Assembly: GCA_963693305.1 (NCBI GenBank) | Contig: OY855913.1 | Span: 13,263,701 to 13,327,700, forward strand | From: Meandrina meandrites | Taxonomy: Eukaryota; Cnidaria; Anthozoa; Scleractinia; Meandrinidae | Length of the DNA stretch: 64,000 bases | Direction: 5' to 3' | Shown here: positions 23,871 through 37,800 of the stretch, piece after piece | Layout of the letters: every line of letters starts with the position of its first letter | How positions within the stretch are numbered: position 1 is the first letter of the stretch | Translations under genes and position numbers: made by a program | The notes under the pieces: model-generated | What the model saw: the letters and a program-made list of their open reading frames with translations, nothing else | Databases searched by the model: none | What the model was told of the DNA's origin: nothing

Positions 23871-26800
23871 GCCCAAATCGGCGCAAGAGCCGTCCCCGAG
23901 CTCAGATCATAAGAAAATCAATTTTTACGGCCGAATCGCAATTTTCATGAAATTGGGTGCTCACGGCCCAAATCGGTGCAAGAGCCGTCCCGGAGCTCAG
24001 ATCATGAGAAAATCAATTTTTGCGGCCGAATCGCAATTTTCATGAAATTGAGTGCTCACGGCCCAAATCGAGTCACAAGCGCTCCCCGAGCTCAGATCAT
24101 GAGAAAATCAATTTTTACGGCCGAATCCCAATTTTCATGAAATTGGGTGCTCACGGCCCAAATCGGCGCAAGAGCCGTCCCGGAGCTCAGATCATGAGAA
24201 AATCAATTTTTACTGCCGAATCGCAATTTTCATGAAATTGGGTGCTCACCGATCAAATCGAGTCACAAGCGCTCCCCGAGCTCAGATCATGAGAAAATCA
24301 ATTTTTACGGCCGAATCGCAATTTTCATGAAATTGGGTGCTCACGGCCCAAATCGGCGCAAGAGCCGTCCCGGAGCTCAGATCATGAGAAAATCAATTTT
24401 TACTGCCGAATCGCAATTTTCATGAAATTGGGTGCTCACCGCCCAAATCGAGTCACAAGCGCTCCCCGAGCTCAGATCATGAGAAAATCAATTTTTACGG
24501 CCGAATCGATATTTTCATGAAATTGGGTGCTCATGGCCCAAATCGGCGCAAGAGCCGTCCCGGAGCTCAGATCATGAGAAAATCAATTTTTGCGGCCGAA
24601 TCGCAATTTTCATGAAATTGGGTGCTCACCGCCCAAATCGAGTCACAAGCGCTCCCCGAGCTCAGATCATGAGAAAATCAATTTTTACGGCCGAATCGCA
24701 ATTTTCATGAAATTGGGTGCTCACCGCCCAAATCGAGTCACAAGCGCTCCCCGAGCTCAGATCATGAGAAAATCAATTTTTACGGCCGAATCGCAATTTT
24801 CATGAAATTGGGTGCTCACGGCCCAAATCGGCGCAAGAGCCGTCCCTGAGCTCAGATCATAAGAAAATCAATTTTTACGGCCGAATCGCAATTTTCATGA
24901 AATTGGGTGCTCACGGCCCAAATCGGTGGAAGAGCAGTCCCGGAGCTCAGATCATGAGAAAATCAATTTTTGCGGCCGAATCGCAATTTTCATGAAATTG
25001 GGTGCTCACGGCCCAAATCGGCGCAAGAGCCGTCCCCGAGCTCAGATCATAAGAAAATCAATTTTTACGGCCGAATCGCAATTTTCATGAAATTGGGTGC
25101 TCACGGCCCAAATCGGCGCAAGAGCCGTCCCCGAGCTCAGATCATAAGAAAATCAATTTTTACGGCCGAATCGCAATTTTCATGAAATTGGGTGCTCACG
25201 GCCCAAATCGGTGCAAGAGCCGTCCCGGAGCTCAGATCATGAGAAAATCAATTTTTACGGCCGAATCGCAATTTTCATGAAATTGGGTGCTCACGGCCCA
25301 AATCGGCGCAAGAGCCGTCCCCGAGCTCAGATCATAAGAAAATCAATTTTTACGGCCGAATCGATATTTTCATGAAATTGGGTGCTCATGGCCCAAATCG
25401 GCGCAAGAGCCGTCCCGGAGCTCAGATCATGAGAAAATCAATTTTTGCGGCCGAATCGCAATTTTCATGAAATTGGGTGCTCACCGCCCAAATCGAGTCA
25501 CAAGCGCTCCCCGAGCTCAGATCATGAGAAAATCAATTTTTACGGCCGAATCGCAATTTTCATGAAATTGGGTGCTCACCGCCCAAATCGAGTCACAAGC
25601 GCTCCCCGAGCTCAGATCATGAGAAAATCAATTTTTACGGCCGAATCGCAATTTTCATGAAATTGGGTGCTCACGGCCCAAATCGGCGCAAGAGCCGTCC
25701 CTGAGCTCAGATCATAAGAAAATCAATTTTTACGGCCGAATCGCAATTTTCATGAAATTGGGTGCTCACGGCCCAAATCGGTGGAAGAGCAGTCCCGGAG
25801 CTCAGATCATGAGAAAATCAATTTTTGCGGCCGAATCGCAATTTTCATGAAATTGGGTGCTCACGGCCCAAATCGAGTCACAAGCGCTCCCCGAGCTCAG
25901 ATCATGAGAAAATCAATTTTTACGGCCGAATCGCAATTTTCATGAAATTGGGTGCTCACGGCCCAAATCGGCGCAAGAGCCGTCCCCGAGCTCAGATCAT
26001 AAGAAAATCAATTTTTACGGCCGAATCGCAATTTTCATGAAATTGGGTGCTCACGGCCCAAATCGGCGCAAGAGCCGTCCCCGAGCTCAGATCATAAGAA
26101 AATCAATTTTTACGGCCGAATCGCAATTTTCATGAAATTGGGTGCTCACGGCCCAAATCGGTGCAAGAGCCGTCCCGGAGCTCAGATCATGAGAAAATCA
26201 ATTTTTACGGCCGAATCGCAATTTTCATGAAATTGGGTGCTCACGGCCCAAATCGGCGCAAGAGCCGTCCCCGAGCTCAGATCATAAGAAAATCAATTTT
26301 TACGGCCGAATCGCAATTTTCATGAAATTGGGTGCTCACGGCCCAAATCGGTGCAAGAGCCGTCCCGGAGCTCAGATCATGAGAAAATCAATTTTTGCGG
26401 CCGAATCGCAATTTTCATGAAATTGAGTTCTCACGGCCCAAATCGAGTCACAAGCGCTCCCCGAGCTCAGATCATGAGAAAATCAATTTTTACGGCCGAA
26501 TCGCAATTTTCATGAAATTGGGTGCTCACGGCCCAAATCGGCGCAAGAGCCGTCCCGGAGCTCAGATCATGAGAAAATCAATTTTTGCGGCCGAATCGCA
26601 ATTTTCATGAAATTGGGTGCTCACGGCCCAAATCGAGTCACAAGCGCTCCCCGAGCTCAGATCATGAGAAAATCAATTTTTACGGCCGAATCGCAATTTT
26701 CATGAAATTGGGTGCTCACGGCCCAAATCGGCGCAAGAGCCGTCCCGGAGCTCAGATCATGAGAAAATCAATTTTTACTGCCGAATCGCAACTTTCATGA

Positions 26801-27500
26801 AATTGGGTGCTCACCGATCAAATCGAGTCACAAGCGCTCCCCGAGCTCAGATCATGAGAAAATCAATTTTTACGGCCGAATCGCAATTTTCATGAAATTG
26901 GGTGCTCACGGCCCAAATCGGCGCAAGAGCCGTCCCCGAGCTCAGATCATAAGAAAATCAATTTTTACGGCCGAATCGCAATTTTCATGAAATTGGGTGC
27001 TCACGGCCCAAATCGGCGCAAGAGCGGACCCGGAGCTCAGATCATGAGAAAATCAATTTTTACGGCCGAATCGCAATTTTCATGAAATTGGGTGCTCACT
27101 GCCCAAATCGGCGCAAGAGCCGTCCCCGAGCTCAGATGATAAGAAAATCAATTTTTGCGGCCGAATCGCAATTTTCATGAAATTGGGTGCTCACGGCCCA
27201 AATCGAGTCACAAGCGCTCCCCGAGCTCAGATCATGAGAAAATCAATTTTTACGGCCGAATCGCAATTTTCATGAAATTGGGTGCTCACGGCCCAAATCG
27301 GCGCAAGAGCCGTCCCCGAGCTCAGATCATAAGAAAATCAATTTTTACGGCCGAATCGCAATTTTCATGAAATTGGGTGCTCACGGCCCAAATCGGTGCA
27401 AGAGCCGTCCCGGAGCTCAGATCATGAGAAAATCAATTTTTACGGCCGAATCGCAATTTTCATGAAATTGGGTGCTCACGGCCCAAATCGGCGCAAGAGC
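23871..27500. repeat. mixed A/B monomers with an 855-bp spaced duplication
   Basis: GAATCGATATTTTC with CATGGCCC occurs at about 24508 and 25363, and the sequence matches for about 0.5 kb at that 855-bp (9-monomer) distance. Then A- and B-type boxes replace each other (near 25011 and 25866). A TTGAGTTCTC monomer near 26424 and GCGGACCCGG near 27024 are shared with 43.9-44.5 and 50.5-52.9 kb. Confidence 0.85.
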
Positions 27501-28700
27501 CGTCCCCGAGCTCAGATCATAAGAAAATCAATTTTTACTGCCGAATCGCAATTTTCATGAAATTGGGTGCTCACGGCCCAAATCGAGTCACAAGCGCTCC
27601 CCGAGCTCAGATCATGAGAAAATCAATTTTTACGGCCGAATCGCAATTTTCATGAAATTGGGTGCTCACGGCCCAAATCGGCGCAAGAGCCGTCCCGGAG
27701 CTCAGATCATGAGAAAATCAATTTTTACTGCCGAATCGCAATTTTCATGAAATTGGGTGCTCACCGCCCAAATCGAGTCACAAGCGCTCCCCGAGCTCAG
27801 ATCATGAGAAAATCAATTTTTCGGCCGAATCGCAATTTTCATGAAATTGGGTGCTCACGGCGCAAATCGGCGCAAGAGCCGTCCCGGAGCTCAGATCATG
27901 AGAAAATCAATTTTTGCGGCCGCATCGCAATTGTCATGAAATTGGGTGCTCACGGCAAAAATCGACTCGAAGGCGCTCCCCAGCTCAGATCATGAGCAAA
28001 TCAATTTTTACGGCCGAATCGCAATTTTCATGAAATTGGTTGCTCACGGCCCAAGTCGACTCACAAGCGCTCCCCGAGCTCATCTCATGAGAAAATCAAT
28101 TTTTACGGCCGAATCGCAATTTTCATGAAATTGGGTGCTCACGGCCCAAATCGGTGCAAGAGCCGTCCCGGAGCTCAGATCATGAGAAAATCAATTTTTA
28201 CGGCCGAATCGCAATTTTCATGAAATTGGGTGCTCACGGCCCAAATCGGCGCAAGAGCCGTCCCGGAGCTCAGATCATGAGAAAATCAATTTTTACTGCT
28301 GAATCGCAATTTTCATGAAATTGGGTGCTCACGGCCCAAATCGAGTCACAAGCGCTCCCCGAGCTCAGATCATGAGAAAATCAATTTTTACGGCCGAATC
28401 GCAATCGCAATCGAGTCACAAGTCAATCGCAATGGGAATCGAGTCACAAGCGCTCCCCGAGCTCAGATCATGAGAAAATCAATTTTTACGGCCGAATCGC
28501 AATTTTCATGAAATTGGGTGCTCACTGCCCAAATCGGCGCAAGAGCCGTCCCCGAGCTCAGATGATAAGAAAATCAATTTTTACGGCCGAATCGCAATTT
28601 TCATGAAATTGGGTGCTCACCGCCCAAATCGAGTCACAAGCGCTCCCCGAGCTCAGATCATGAGAAAATCAATTTTTACGGCCGAATCGCAATTTTCATG
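27500..28700. repeat. marker block with two single-base deletions, copy 1
   Basis: Contains one monomer lacking an A (TTTTTCGGCC at 27821) and, two monomers later, one lacking a G (CCCCAGCTC at 27981), both 94 bp long. Other private marks are CGGCGCAAATCGG, CCGCATCGCAATTGTC, CGGCAAAAATCGACTCGAAGG, GAGCAAATC, a TTGGTTGCTC monomer with GTCGAC and CATCTCATGAG, TTTTACTGCTGAATCG, and a 98-bp monomer at 28406. The two deletions shift the reading frame, which creates chance frames of 82 and 60 codons across the block. Confidence 0.93.
28406..28438. repeat. 98-bp monomer, rearranged segment 5
   Basis: Same replacement at the right end of marker block copy 1. Here the preceding monomer is A-type, not Bd. 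Confidence 0.95.
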
Positions 28701-30490
28701 AAATTGGGTGCTCACCGCCCAAATCGAGTCACAAGCGCTCCCCGAGCTCAGATCATGAGACAATCAATTTTTACGGCCGAATCGCAATTTTCATGAAATT
28801 GGGTGCTCACGGCCCAAATCGGCGCAAGAGCCGTCCCTGAGCTGAGATCATAAGAAAATCAATTTTTACGGCCGAATCGCAATTTTCATGAAATTAATTG
28901 CTCACGGCCCAAGTCGACTCACAAGCGCTCCCCGAGCTCAGATCATGAGAAAATCAATTTTTACGGCCGAATCGCAATTTTCATGAAATTGGGTGCTCAC
29001 GGCCCAAATCGGCGCAAGAGCCGTCCCGGAGCTCAGATCATGAGAAAATCAATTTTTGCGGCCGAATCGCAATTTTCATGAAATTGGGTGCTCACCGCCC
29101 AAATCGAGTCACAAGCGCTCCCCGAGCTCAGATCATGAGAAAATCAATTTTTACGGCCGAATCGCAATTTTCATGAAATTGGGTGCTCACGGCCCAAATC
29201 GGTGGAAGAGCAGTCCCGGAGCTCAGATCATGAGAAAATCAATTTTTGCGGCCGAATCGCAATTTTCATGAAATTGGGTGCTCACGGCCCAAATCGGCGC
29301 AAGAGCCGTCCCGGAGCTCAGATCATGAGAAAATCAATTTTTGCGGCCCAATCGCAATTTTCATGAAATTGGGTGCTCACCGCCCAAATCGAGTCACAAG
29401 CGCTCCCCGAGCTCAGATCATGAGAAAATCAATTTTTACGGCCGAATCGCAATTTTCATGAAATTGGGTGCTCACCGCCCAAATCGAGTCACAAGCGCTC
29501 CCCGAGCTCAGATCATGAGACAATCAATTTTTACGGCCGAATCGCAATTTTCATGAAATTGGGTGCTCATTGCCCAAATCGGCGCAAGAGCCGTCCCCGA
29601 GCTCAGATGATAAGAAAATCAATTTTTACGGCCGAATCGCAATTTTCATGAAATTGGGTGCTCACCGCCCAAATCGAGTCACAAGCGCTCCCCGAGCTCA
29701 GATCATGAGAAAATCAATTTTTACGGCCGAATCGCAATTTTCATGAAATTGGGTGCTCACGGCCCAAATCGGCGCAAGAGCCGACCCGGAGCTCAGATCA
29801 TGAGAAAATCAATTTTTACGGCCGAATCGCAATTTTCATGAAATTGGGTGCTCACGGCCCAAATCGGCGCAAGAGCCGACCCGGAGCTCAGATCATGAGA
29901 AAATCAATTTTTACGGCCGAATCGCAATCGCAATCGAGTCACAAGTCAATCGCAATGGGAATCGAGTCACAAGCGCTCCCCGAGCTCAGATCATGAGAAA
30001 ATCAATTTTTACGGCCGAATCGCAATTTTCATGAAATTGGGTGCTCACTGCCCAAATCGGCGCAAGAGCCGTCCCCGAGCTCAGATGATAAGAAAATCAA
30101 TTTTTACGGCCGAATCGCAATTTTCATGAAATTGGGTGCTCACCGCCCAAATCGAGTCACAAGCGCTCCCCGAGCTCAGATCATGAGAAAATCAATTTTT
30201 ACGGCCGAATCGCAATTTTCATGAAATTGGGTGCTCACGGCCCAAATCGGCGCAAGAGCCGACCCGGAGCTCAGATCATGAGAAAATCAATTTTTACGGC
30301 CGAATCGCAATTTTCATGAAATTGGGTGCTCACTGCCCAAATCGGCGCAAGAGCCGTCCCCGAGCTCAGATGATAAGAAAATCAATTTTTACGGCCGAAT
30401 CGCAATTTTCATGAAATTGGGTGCTCACCGCCCAAATCGAGTCACAAGCGCTCCCCGAGCTCAGATCATGAGAAAATCAATTTTTACGGC
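28701..30490. repeat. D, C and 5-monomer HOR fragments
   Basis: 28.80-29.45 kb resembles the D/C arrangement of 9.6-10.2 kb: GAGCTGAGATCATAAG, D monomer at 28894, C monomer at 29179. One monomer has GCGGCCCAATCG near 29344. From about 29.57 kb the sequence returns to the Bt-A-Bd order of the 475-bp HOR with a 98-bp monomer at 29929, including CATTGCCC as at 19.49 and 21.30 kb. Confidence 0.85.
29929..29961. repeat. 98-bp monomer, rearranged segment 6
   Basis: Same replacement, after two consecutive Bd monomers, the same context as at 19849. Confidence 0.95.
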
Positions 30491-30499
30491 CGAATCGCA

Positions 30500-33400
30500 A
30501 TTTTCATGAAATTGGGTGCTCACTGCCCAAATCGGCGCAAGAGCCGTCCCCGAGCTCAGATGATAAGAAAATCAATTTTTACGGCCGAATCGCAATTTTC
30601 ATGAAATTGGGTGCTCACCGCCCAAATCGAGTCACAAGCGCTCCCCGAGCTCAGATCATGAGAAAATCAATTTTTACGGCCGAATCGCAATTTTCATGAA
30701 ATTGGGTGCTCACCGCCCAAATCGAGTCACAAGCGCTCCCCGAGCTCAGATCATGAGACAATCAATTTTTACGGCCGAATCGCAATTTTCATGAAATTGG
30801 GTGCTCACCGCCCAAATCGAGTCACAAGCGCTCCCCGAGCTCAGATCATGAGAAAATCAATTTTTACGGCCGAATCGCAATTTTCATGAAATTGGGTGCT
30901 CACGGCCCAAATCGGCGCAAGAGCCGACCCGGAGCTCAGATCATGAGAAAATCAATTTTTACGGCCGAATCGCAATCGCAATCGAGTCACAAGTCAATCG
31001 CAATGGGAATCGAGTCACAAGCGCTCCCCGAGCTCAGATCATGAGAAAATCAATTTTTACGGCCGAATCGCAATTTTCATGAAATTGGGTGCTCACGGCC
31101 CAAATCGGCGCAAGAGCCGTCCCTGAGCTCAGATCATAAGAAAATCAATTTTTACGGCCGAATCGCAATTTTCATGAAATTGGGTGCTCATGGCCCAAAT
31201 CGGTGGAAGAGCAGTCCCGGAGCTCAGATCATGAGAAAATCAATTTTTGCGGCCGAATCGCAATTTTCATGAAATTGGGTGCTCACGGCCCAAATCGGCG
31301 CAAGAGCCGTCCCGGAGCTCAGATCATGAGAAAATCAATTTTTGCGGCCGAATCGCAATTTTCATGAAATTGGGTGCTCACCGCCCAAATCGAGTCACAA
31401 GCGCTCCCCGAGCTCAGATCATGAGAAAATCAATTTTTACTGCCGAATCGCAATTTTCATGAAATTGGGTGCTCACGGCGTAAATCGGTGCAAGAGCCGT
31501 CCCGGAGCTCAGATCATGAGAAAATCAATTTTTACGGCGGAATCGCAATTTTCATGAAATTGGGTTCTCACGGCCCAAATCGGCGCAAGAGCCGTCCCGG
31601 AGCTCAGATCATGAGAAAATCAATTTTTGCGGCCGAATCGAAATTTTCATGAAATTGGGTGCTCACCGCCCAAATCGAGTCACAAGCGCTCCCCGAGCTC
31701 AGATCATGAGAAAATCAATTTTTACGGCCGAATCGCAATTTTCATGAAATTGGGTGCTCACGGCCCAAATCAGCGCAAGAGCCGTCCCTGAGCTCAGATC
31801 ATAAGAAAATCAATTTTTACGGCCGAATCGCAATTTTCATGAAATTGGGTGCTCACGGCCCAAATCGGTGGAAGAGCAGTCCCGGAGCTCAGATCATGAG
31901 AAAATCAATTTTTGCGGCCGAATCGCAATTTTCATGAAATTGGGTGCTCACGGCCCAAATCGGCGCAAGAGCCGTCCCGGAGCTCAGATCATGAGAAAAT
32001 CAATTTTTGCGGCCGAATCGCAATTTTCATGAAATTGGGTGCTCACCGCCCAAATCGAGTCACAAGCGCTCCCCGAGCTCAGATCATGAGAAAATCAATT
32101 TTTACGGCCGAATCGCAATTTTCATTAAATTGGGTGCTCACGGCCCAAATCGGCGCAAGAGCCGTCCCGGAGCTCAGATCATGAGAAAATCAATTTTTGC
32201 GGCCGAATCGCAATTTTCATGAAATTGGGTGCTCACCGCCCAAATCGAGTCACAAGCGCTCCCCGAGCTCAGATCATGAGAAAATCAATTTTTACGGCCG
32301 AATCGCAATTTTCATGAAATTGGGTGCTCACCGCCCAAATCGAGTCACAAGCGCTCCCCGAGCTCAGATCATGAGAAAATCAATTTTTACGGCCGAATCG
32401 CAATTTTCATGAAATTGGGTGCTCACGGCCCAAATCGGCGCAAAAGCCGTCCCTGAGCTCAGATCATAAGAAAATCAATTTTTACGGCCGAATCGCAATT
32501 TTCATGAAATTAATTGCTCACGGCCCAAGTCGACTCACAAGCGCTCCCCGAGCTCAGATCATGAGAAAATCAATTTTTACGGCCGAATCGCAATTTTCAT
32601 GAAATTGGGTGCTCACGGCCCAAATCGGCGCAAGAGCCGTCCCGGAGCTCAGATCATGAGAAAATCAATTTTTGCGGCCGAATCGCAATTTTCATGAAAT
32701 TGGGTGCTCACCGCCCAAATCGAGTCACAAGCGCTCCCCGAGCTCAGATCATGAGAAAATCAATTTTTACGGCCGAATCGCAATTTTCATGAAATTGGGT
32801 GCTCACGGCCCAAATCGGCGCAAGAGCCGTCCCGGAGCTCAGATCATGAGAAAATCAATTTTTGCGGCCGAATCGCAATTTTCATGAAATTGGGTGCTCA
32901 CCGCCCAAATCGAGTCACAAGCGCTCCCCGAGCTCAGATCATGAGAAAATCAATTTTTACGGCCGAATCGCAATTTTCATGAAATTGGGTGCTCACCGCC
33001 CAAATCGAGTCACAAGCGCTCCCCGAGCTCAGATCATGAGAAAATCAATTTTTACGGCCGAATCGCAATTTTCATGAAATTGGGTGCTCACGGCCCAAAT
33101 CGGCGCAAGAGCCGTCCCTGAGCTCAGATCATAAGAAAATCAATTTTTACGGCCGAATCGCAATTTTCATGAAATTAATTGCTCACGGCCCAAGTCGACT
33201 CACAAGCGCTCCCCGAGCTCAGATCATGAGAAAATCAATTTTTACGGCCGAATCGCAATTTTCATGAAATTGGGTGCTCACGGCCCAAATCGGCGCAAGA
33301 GCCGTCCCCGAGCTCAGATCATAAGAAAATCAATTTTTACTGCCGAATCGCAATTTTCATGAAATTGGGTGCTCACGGCCCAAATCGAGTCACAAGCGCT

Positions 33401-33526
33401 CCCCGAGCTCAGATCATGAGAAAATCAATTTTTACGGCCGAATCGCAATTTTCATGAAATTGGGTGCTCACGGCCCAAATCGGCGCAAGAGCCGTCCCGG
33501 AGCTCAGATCATGAGAAAATCAATTT
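30500..33526. repeat. 3.0-kb block, copy 1 of a 3328-bp spaced pair
   Basis: Matches about 33.83-36.85 kb at a distance of 3328 bp (35 monomers, one of them 98 bp). Shared private marks are TTGGGTTCTC (near 31561 and 34889), GAATCGAAATTTTC (near 31636 and 34964), AATCAGCGCAAG (near 31769 and 35097) and CATTAAATTGG (near 32124 and 35452). The last of these breaks the TTTCATGAAA palindrome. Confidence 0.92.
30977..31009. repeat. 98-bp monomer, rearranged segment 7
   Basis: Same replacement inside the 3.0-kb block, copy 1. Confidence 0.95.
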
Positions 33527-33825
33527 TTACGGCCGAATCGCAATTTTCATGAAATTGGGTGCTCACCGCCCAAATCGAGTCACAAGCGCTCCCCGAGCTC
33601 AGATCATGAGACAATCAATTTTTACGGCCGAATCGCAATTTTCATGAAATTGGGTGCTCACCGCCCAAATCGAGTCACAAGCGCTCCCCGAGCTCAGATC
33701 ATGAGAAAATCAATTTTTACGGCCGAATCGATATTTTCATGAAATTGGGTGCTCACGGCCCAAATCGGCGCAAGAGCCGACCCGGAGCTCAGATCATGAG
33801 AAAATCAATTTTTACGGCCGAATCG
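33527..33825. repeat. about 300 bp of monomers between the two 3.0-kb copies
   Basis: Roughly three monomers with no counterpart in the copies on either side. They include one GAGACAATC monomer and GAATCGATATTTTC near 33729, the latter otherwise seen only near 24508 and 25363. The pair is thus a spaced, not a perfectly adjoining, duplication. Confidence 0.75.
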
Positions 33826-36800
33826 CAATTTTCATGAAATTGGGTGCTCACTGCCCAAATCGGCGCAAGAGCCGTCCCCGAGCTCAGATGATAAGAAAAT
33901 CAATTTTTACGGCCGAATCGCAATTTTCATGAAATTGGGTGCTCACCGCCCAAATCGAGTCACAAGCGCTCCCCGAGCTCAGATCATGAGAAAATCAATT
34001 TTTACGGCCGAATCGCAATTTTCATGAAATTGGGTGCTCACCGCCCAAATCGAGTCACAAGCGCTCCCCGAGCTCAGATCATGAGACAATCAATTTTTAC
34101 GGCCGAATCGCAATTTTCATGAAATTGGGTGCTCACCGCCCAAATCGAGTCACAAGCGCTCCCCGAGCTCAGATCATGAGAAAATCAATTTTTACGGCCG
34201 AATCGCGATTTTCATGAAATTGGGTGCTCACGGCCCAAATCGGCGCAAGAGCCGACCCGGAGCTCAGATCATGAGAAAATCAATTTTTACGGCCGAATCG
34301 CAATCGCAATCGAGTCACAAGTCAATCGCAATGGGAATCGAGTCACAAGCGCTCCCCGAGCTCAGATCATGAGAAAATCAATTTTTACGGCCGAATCGCA
34401 ATTTTCATGAAATTGGGTGCTCACGGCCCAAATCGACGCAAGAGCCGTCCCTGAGCTCAGATCATAAGAAAATCAATTTTTACGGCCGAATCGCAATTTT
34501 CATGAAATTGGGTGCTCATGGCCCAAATCGGTGGAAGAGCAGTCCCGGAGCTCAGATCATGAGAAAATCAATTTTTGCGGCCGAATCGCAATTTTCATGA
34601 AATTGGGTGCTCACGGCCCAAATCGGCGCAAGAGCCGTCCCGGAGCTCAGATCATGAGAAAATCAATTTTTGCGGCCGAATCGCAATTTTCATGAAATTG
34701 GGTGCTCACCGCCCAAATCGAGTCACAAGCGCTCCCCGAGCTCAGATCATGAGAAAATCAATTTTTACTGCCGAATCGCAATTTTCATGAAATTGGGTGC
34801 TCACGGCGTAAATCGGTGCAAGAGCCGTCCCGGAGCTCAGATCATGAGAAAATCAATTTTTACGGCGGAATCGCAATTTTCATGAAATTGGGTTCTCACG
34901 GCCCAAATCGGCGCAAGAGCCGTCCCGGAGCTCAGATCATGAGAAAATCAATTTTTGCGGCCGAATCGAAATTTTCATGAAATTGGGTGCTCACCGCCCA
35001 AATCGAGTCACAAGCGCTCCCCGAGCTCAGATCATGAGAAAATCAATTTTTACGGCCGAATCGCAATTTTCATGAAATTGGGTGCTCACGGCCCAAATCA
35101 GCGCAAGAGCCGTCCCTGAGCTCAGATCATAAGAAAATCAATTTTTACGGCCGAATCGCAATTTTCATGAAATTGGGTGCTCACGGCCCAAATCGGTGGA
35201 AGAGCAGTCCCGGAGCTCAGATCATGAGAAAATCAATTTTTGCGGCCGAATCGCAATTTTCATGAAATTGGGTGCTCACGGCCCAAATCGGCGCAAGAGC
35301 CGTCCCGGAGCTCAGATCATGAGAAAATCAATTTTTGCGGCCGAATCGCAATTTTCATGAAATTGGGTGCTCACCGCCCAAATCGAGTCACAAGCGCTCC
35401 CCGAGCTCAGATCATGAGAAAATCAATTTTTACGGCCGAATCGCAATTTTCATTAAATTGGGTGCTCACGGCCCAAATCGGCGCAAGAGCCGTCCCGGAG
35501 CTCAGATCATGAGAAAATCAATTTTTGCGGCCGAATCGCAATTTTCATGAAATTGGGTGCTCACCGCCCAAATCGAGTCACAAGCGCTCCCCGAGCTCAG
35601 ATCATGAGAAAATCAATTTTTACGGCCGAATCGCAATTTTCATGAAATTGGGTGCTCACCGCCCAAATCGAGTCACAAGCGCTCCCCGAGCTCAGATCAT
35701 GAGAAAATCAATTTTTACGGCCGAATCGCAATTTTCATGAAATTGGGTGCTCACGGCCCAAATCGGCGCAAAAGCCGTCCCTGAGCTCAGATCATAAGAA
35801 AATCAATTTTTACGGCCGAATCGCAATTTTCATGAAATTAATTGCTCACGGCCCAAGTCGACTCACAAGCGCTCCCCGAGCTCAGATCATGAGAAAATCA
35901 ATTTTTACGGCCGAATCGCAATTTTCATGAAATTGGGTGCTCACGGCCCAAATCGGCGCAAGAGCCGTCCCGGAGCTCAGATCATGAGAAAATCAATTTT
36001 TGCGGCCGAATCGCAATTTTCATGAAATTGGGTGCTCACCGCCCAAATCGAGTCACAACCGCTCCCCGAGCTCAGATCATGAGAAAATCAATTTTTACGG
36101 CCGAATCGCAATTTTCATGAAATTGGGTGCTCACGGCCCAAATCGGCGCAAGAGCCGTCCCGGAGCTCAGATCATGAGAAAATCAATTTTTGCGGCCGAA
36201 TCGCAATTTTCATGAAATTGGGTGCTCACCGCCCAAATCGAGTCACAAGCGCTCCCCGAGCTCAGATCATGAGAAAATCAATTTTTACGGCCGAATCGCA
36301 ATTTTCATGAAATTGGGTGCTCACCGCCCAAATCGAGTCACAAGCGCTCCCCGAGCTCAGATCATGAGAAAATCAATTTTTACGGCCGAATCGCAATTTT
36401 CATGAAATTGGGTGCTCACGGCCCAAATCGGCGCAAGAGCCGTCCCTGAGCTCAGATCATAAGAAAATCAATTTTTACGGCCGAATCGCAATTTTCATGA
36501 AATTAATTGCTCACGGCCCAAGTCGACTCACAAGCGCTCCCCGAGCTCAGATCATGAGAAAATCAATTTTTACGGCCGAATCGCAATTTTCATGAAATTG
36601 GGTGCTCACGGCCCAAATCGGCGCAAGAGCCGTCCCCGAGCTCAGATCATAAGAAAATCAATTTTTACTGCCGAATCGCAATTTTCATGAAATTGGGTGC
36701 TCACGGCCCAAATCGAGTCACAAGCGCTCCCCGAGCTCAGATCATGAGAAAATCAATTTTTACGGCCGAATCGCAATTTTCATGAAATTGGGTGCTCACG

Positions 36801-36854
36801 GCCCAAATCGGCGCAAGAGCCGTCCCGGAGCTCAGATCATGAGAAAATCAATTT
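33826..36854. repeat. 3.0-kb block, copy 2
   Basis: Second copy of 30.5-33.53 kb. Private differences seen in this copy are GAATCGCGATTTTC near 34205, AATCGACGCAAG near 34436 and CACAACCGCTCC near 36056. The match ends at about 36857, where TTTTACTGCCG faces TTTTACGGCCG, and the marker block begins. Confidence 0.9.
34305..34337. repeat. 98-bp monomer, rearranged segment 8
   Basis: Same replacement, 3328 bp after the previous one, in the 3.0-kb block copy 2. Confidence 0.95.
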
Positions 36855-37800
36855 TTACTGCCGAATCGCAATTTTCATGAAATTGGGTGCTCACCGCCCA
36901 AATCGAGTCACAAGCGCTCCCCGAGCTCAGATCATGAGAAAATCAATTTTTCGGCCGAATCGCAATTTTCATGAAATTGGGTGCTCACGGCGCAAATCGG
37001 CGCAAGAGCCGTCCCGGAGCTCAGATCATGAGAAAATCAATTTTTGCGGCCGCATCGCAATTGTCATGAAATTGGGTGCTCACGGCAAAAATCGACTCGA
37101 AGGCGCTCCCCAGCTCAGATCATGAGCAAATCAATTTTTACGGCCGAATCGCAATTTTCATGAAATTGGTTGCTCACGGCCCAAGTCGACTCACAAGCGC
37201 TCCCCGAGCTCATCTCATGAGAAAATCAATTTTTACGGCCGAATCGCAATTTTCATGAAATTGGGTGCTCACGGCCCAAATCGGTGCAAGAGCCGTCCCG
37301 GAGCTCAGATCATGAGAAAATCAATTTTTACGGCCGAATCGCAATTTTCATGAAATTGGGTGCTCACGGCCCAAATCGGCGCAAGAGCCGTCCCGGAGCT
37401 CAGATCATGAGAAAATCAATTTTTACTGCTGAATCGCAATTTTCATGAAATTGGGTGCTCACGGCCCAAATCGAGTCACAAGCGCTCCCCGAGCTCAGAT
37501 CATGAGAAAATCAATTTTTACGGCCGAATCGCAATCGCAATCGAGTCACAAGTCAATCGCAATGGGAATCGAGTCACAAGCGCTCCCCGAGCTCAGATCA
37601 TGAGAAAATCAATTTTTACGGCCGAATCGCAATTTTCATGAAATTGGGTGCTCACTGCCCAAATCGGCGCAAGAGCCGTCCCCGAGCTCAGATGATAAGA
37701 AAATCAATTTTTACGGCCGAATCGCAATTTTCATGAAATTGGGTGCTCACCGCCCAAATCGAGTCACAAGCGCTCAGCGAGCTCAGATCATGAGAAAATC
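36620..37800. repeat. marker block with two single-base deletions, copy 2
   Basis: Lies 9130 bp after copy 1, which is exactly 96 monomers after correcting for four 98-bp monomers and the two deletions. Deletions are at 36951 and 37111. It matches copy 1 until CGCTCAGCGAGC near 37771, a two-base change unique in the window; just beyond, ACGGCCC replaces ACCGCCC. Confidence 0.92.
37536..37568. repeat. 98-bp monomer, rearranged segment 9
   Basis: Same replacement at the right end of marker block copy 2, 9130 bp after its counterpart at 28406. Confidence 0.95.

Noticed and set aside
27747..28128. Overlapping 82- and 60-codon frames, repeated at 36877 and 47716, as a possible small gene pair
   Set aside because: Both come from frame changes caused by two single-base deletions in satellite monomers. 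The encoded residues are the usual satellite translation.
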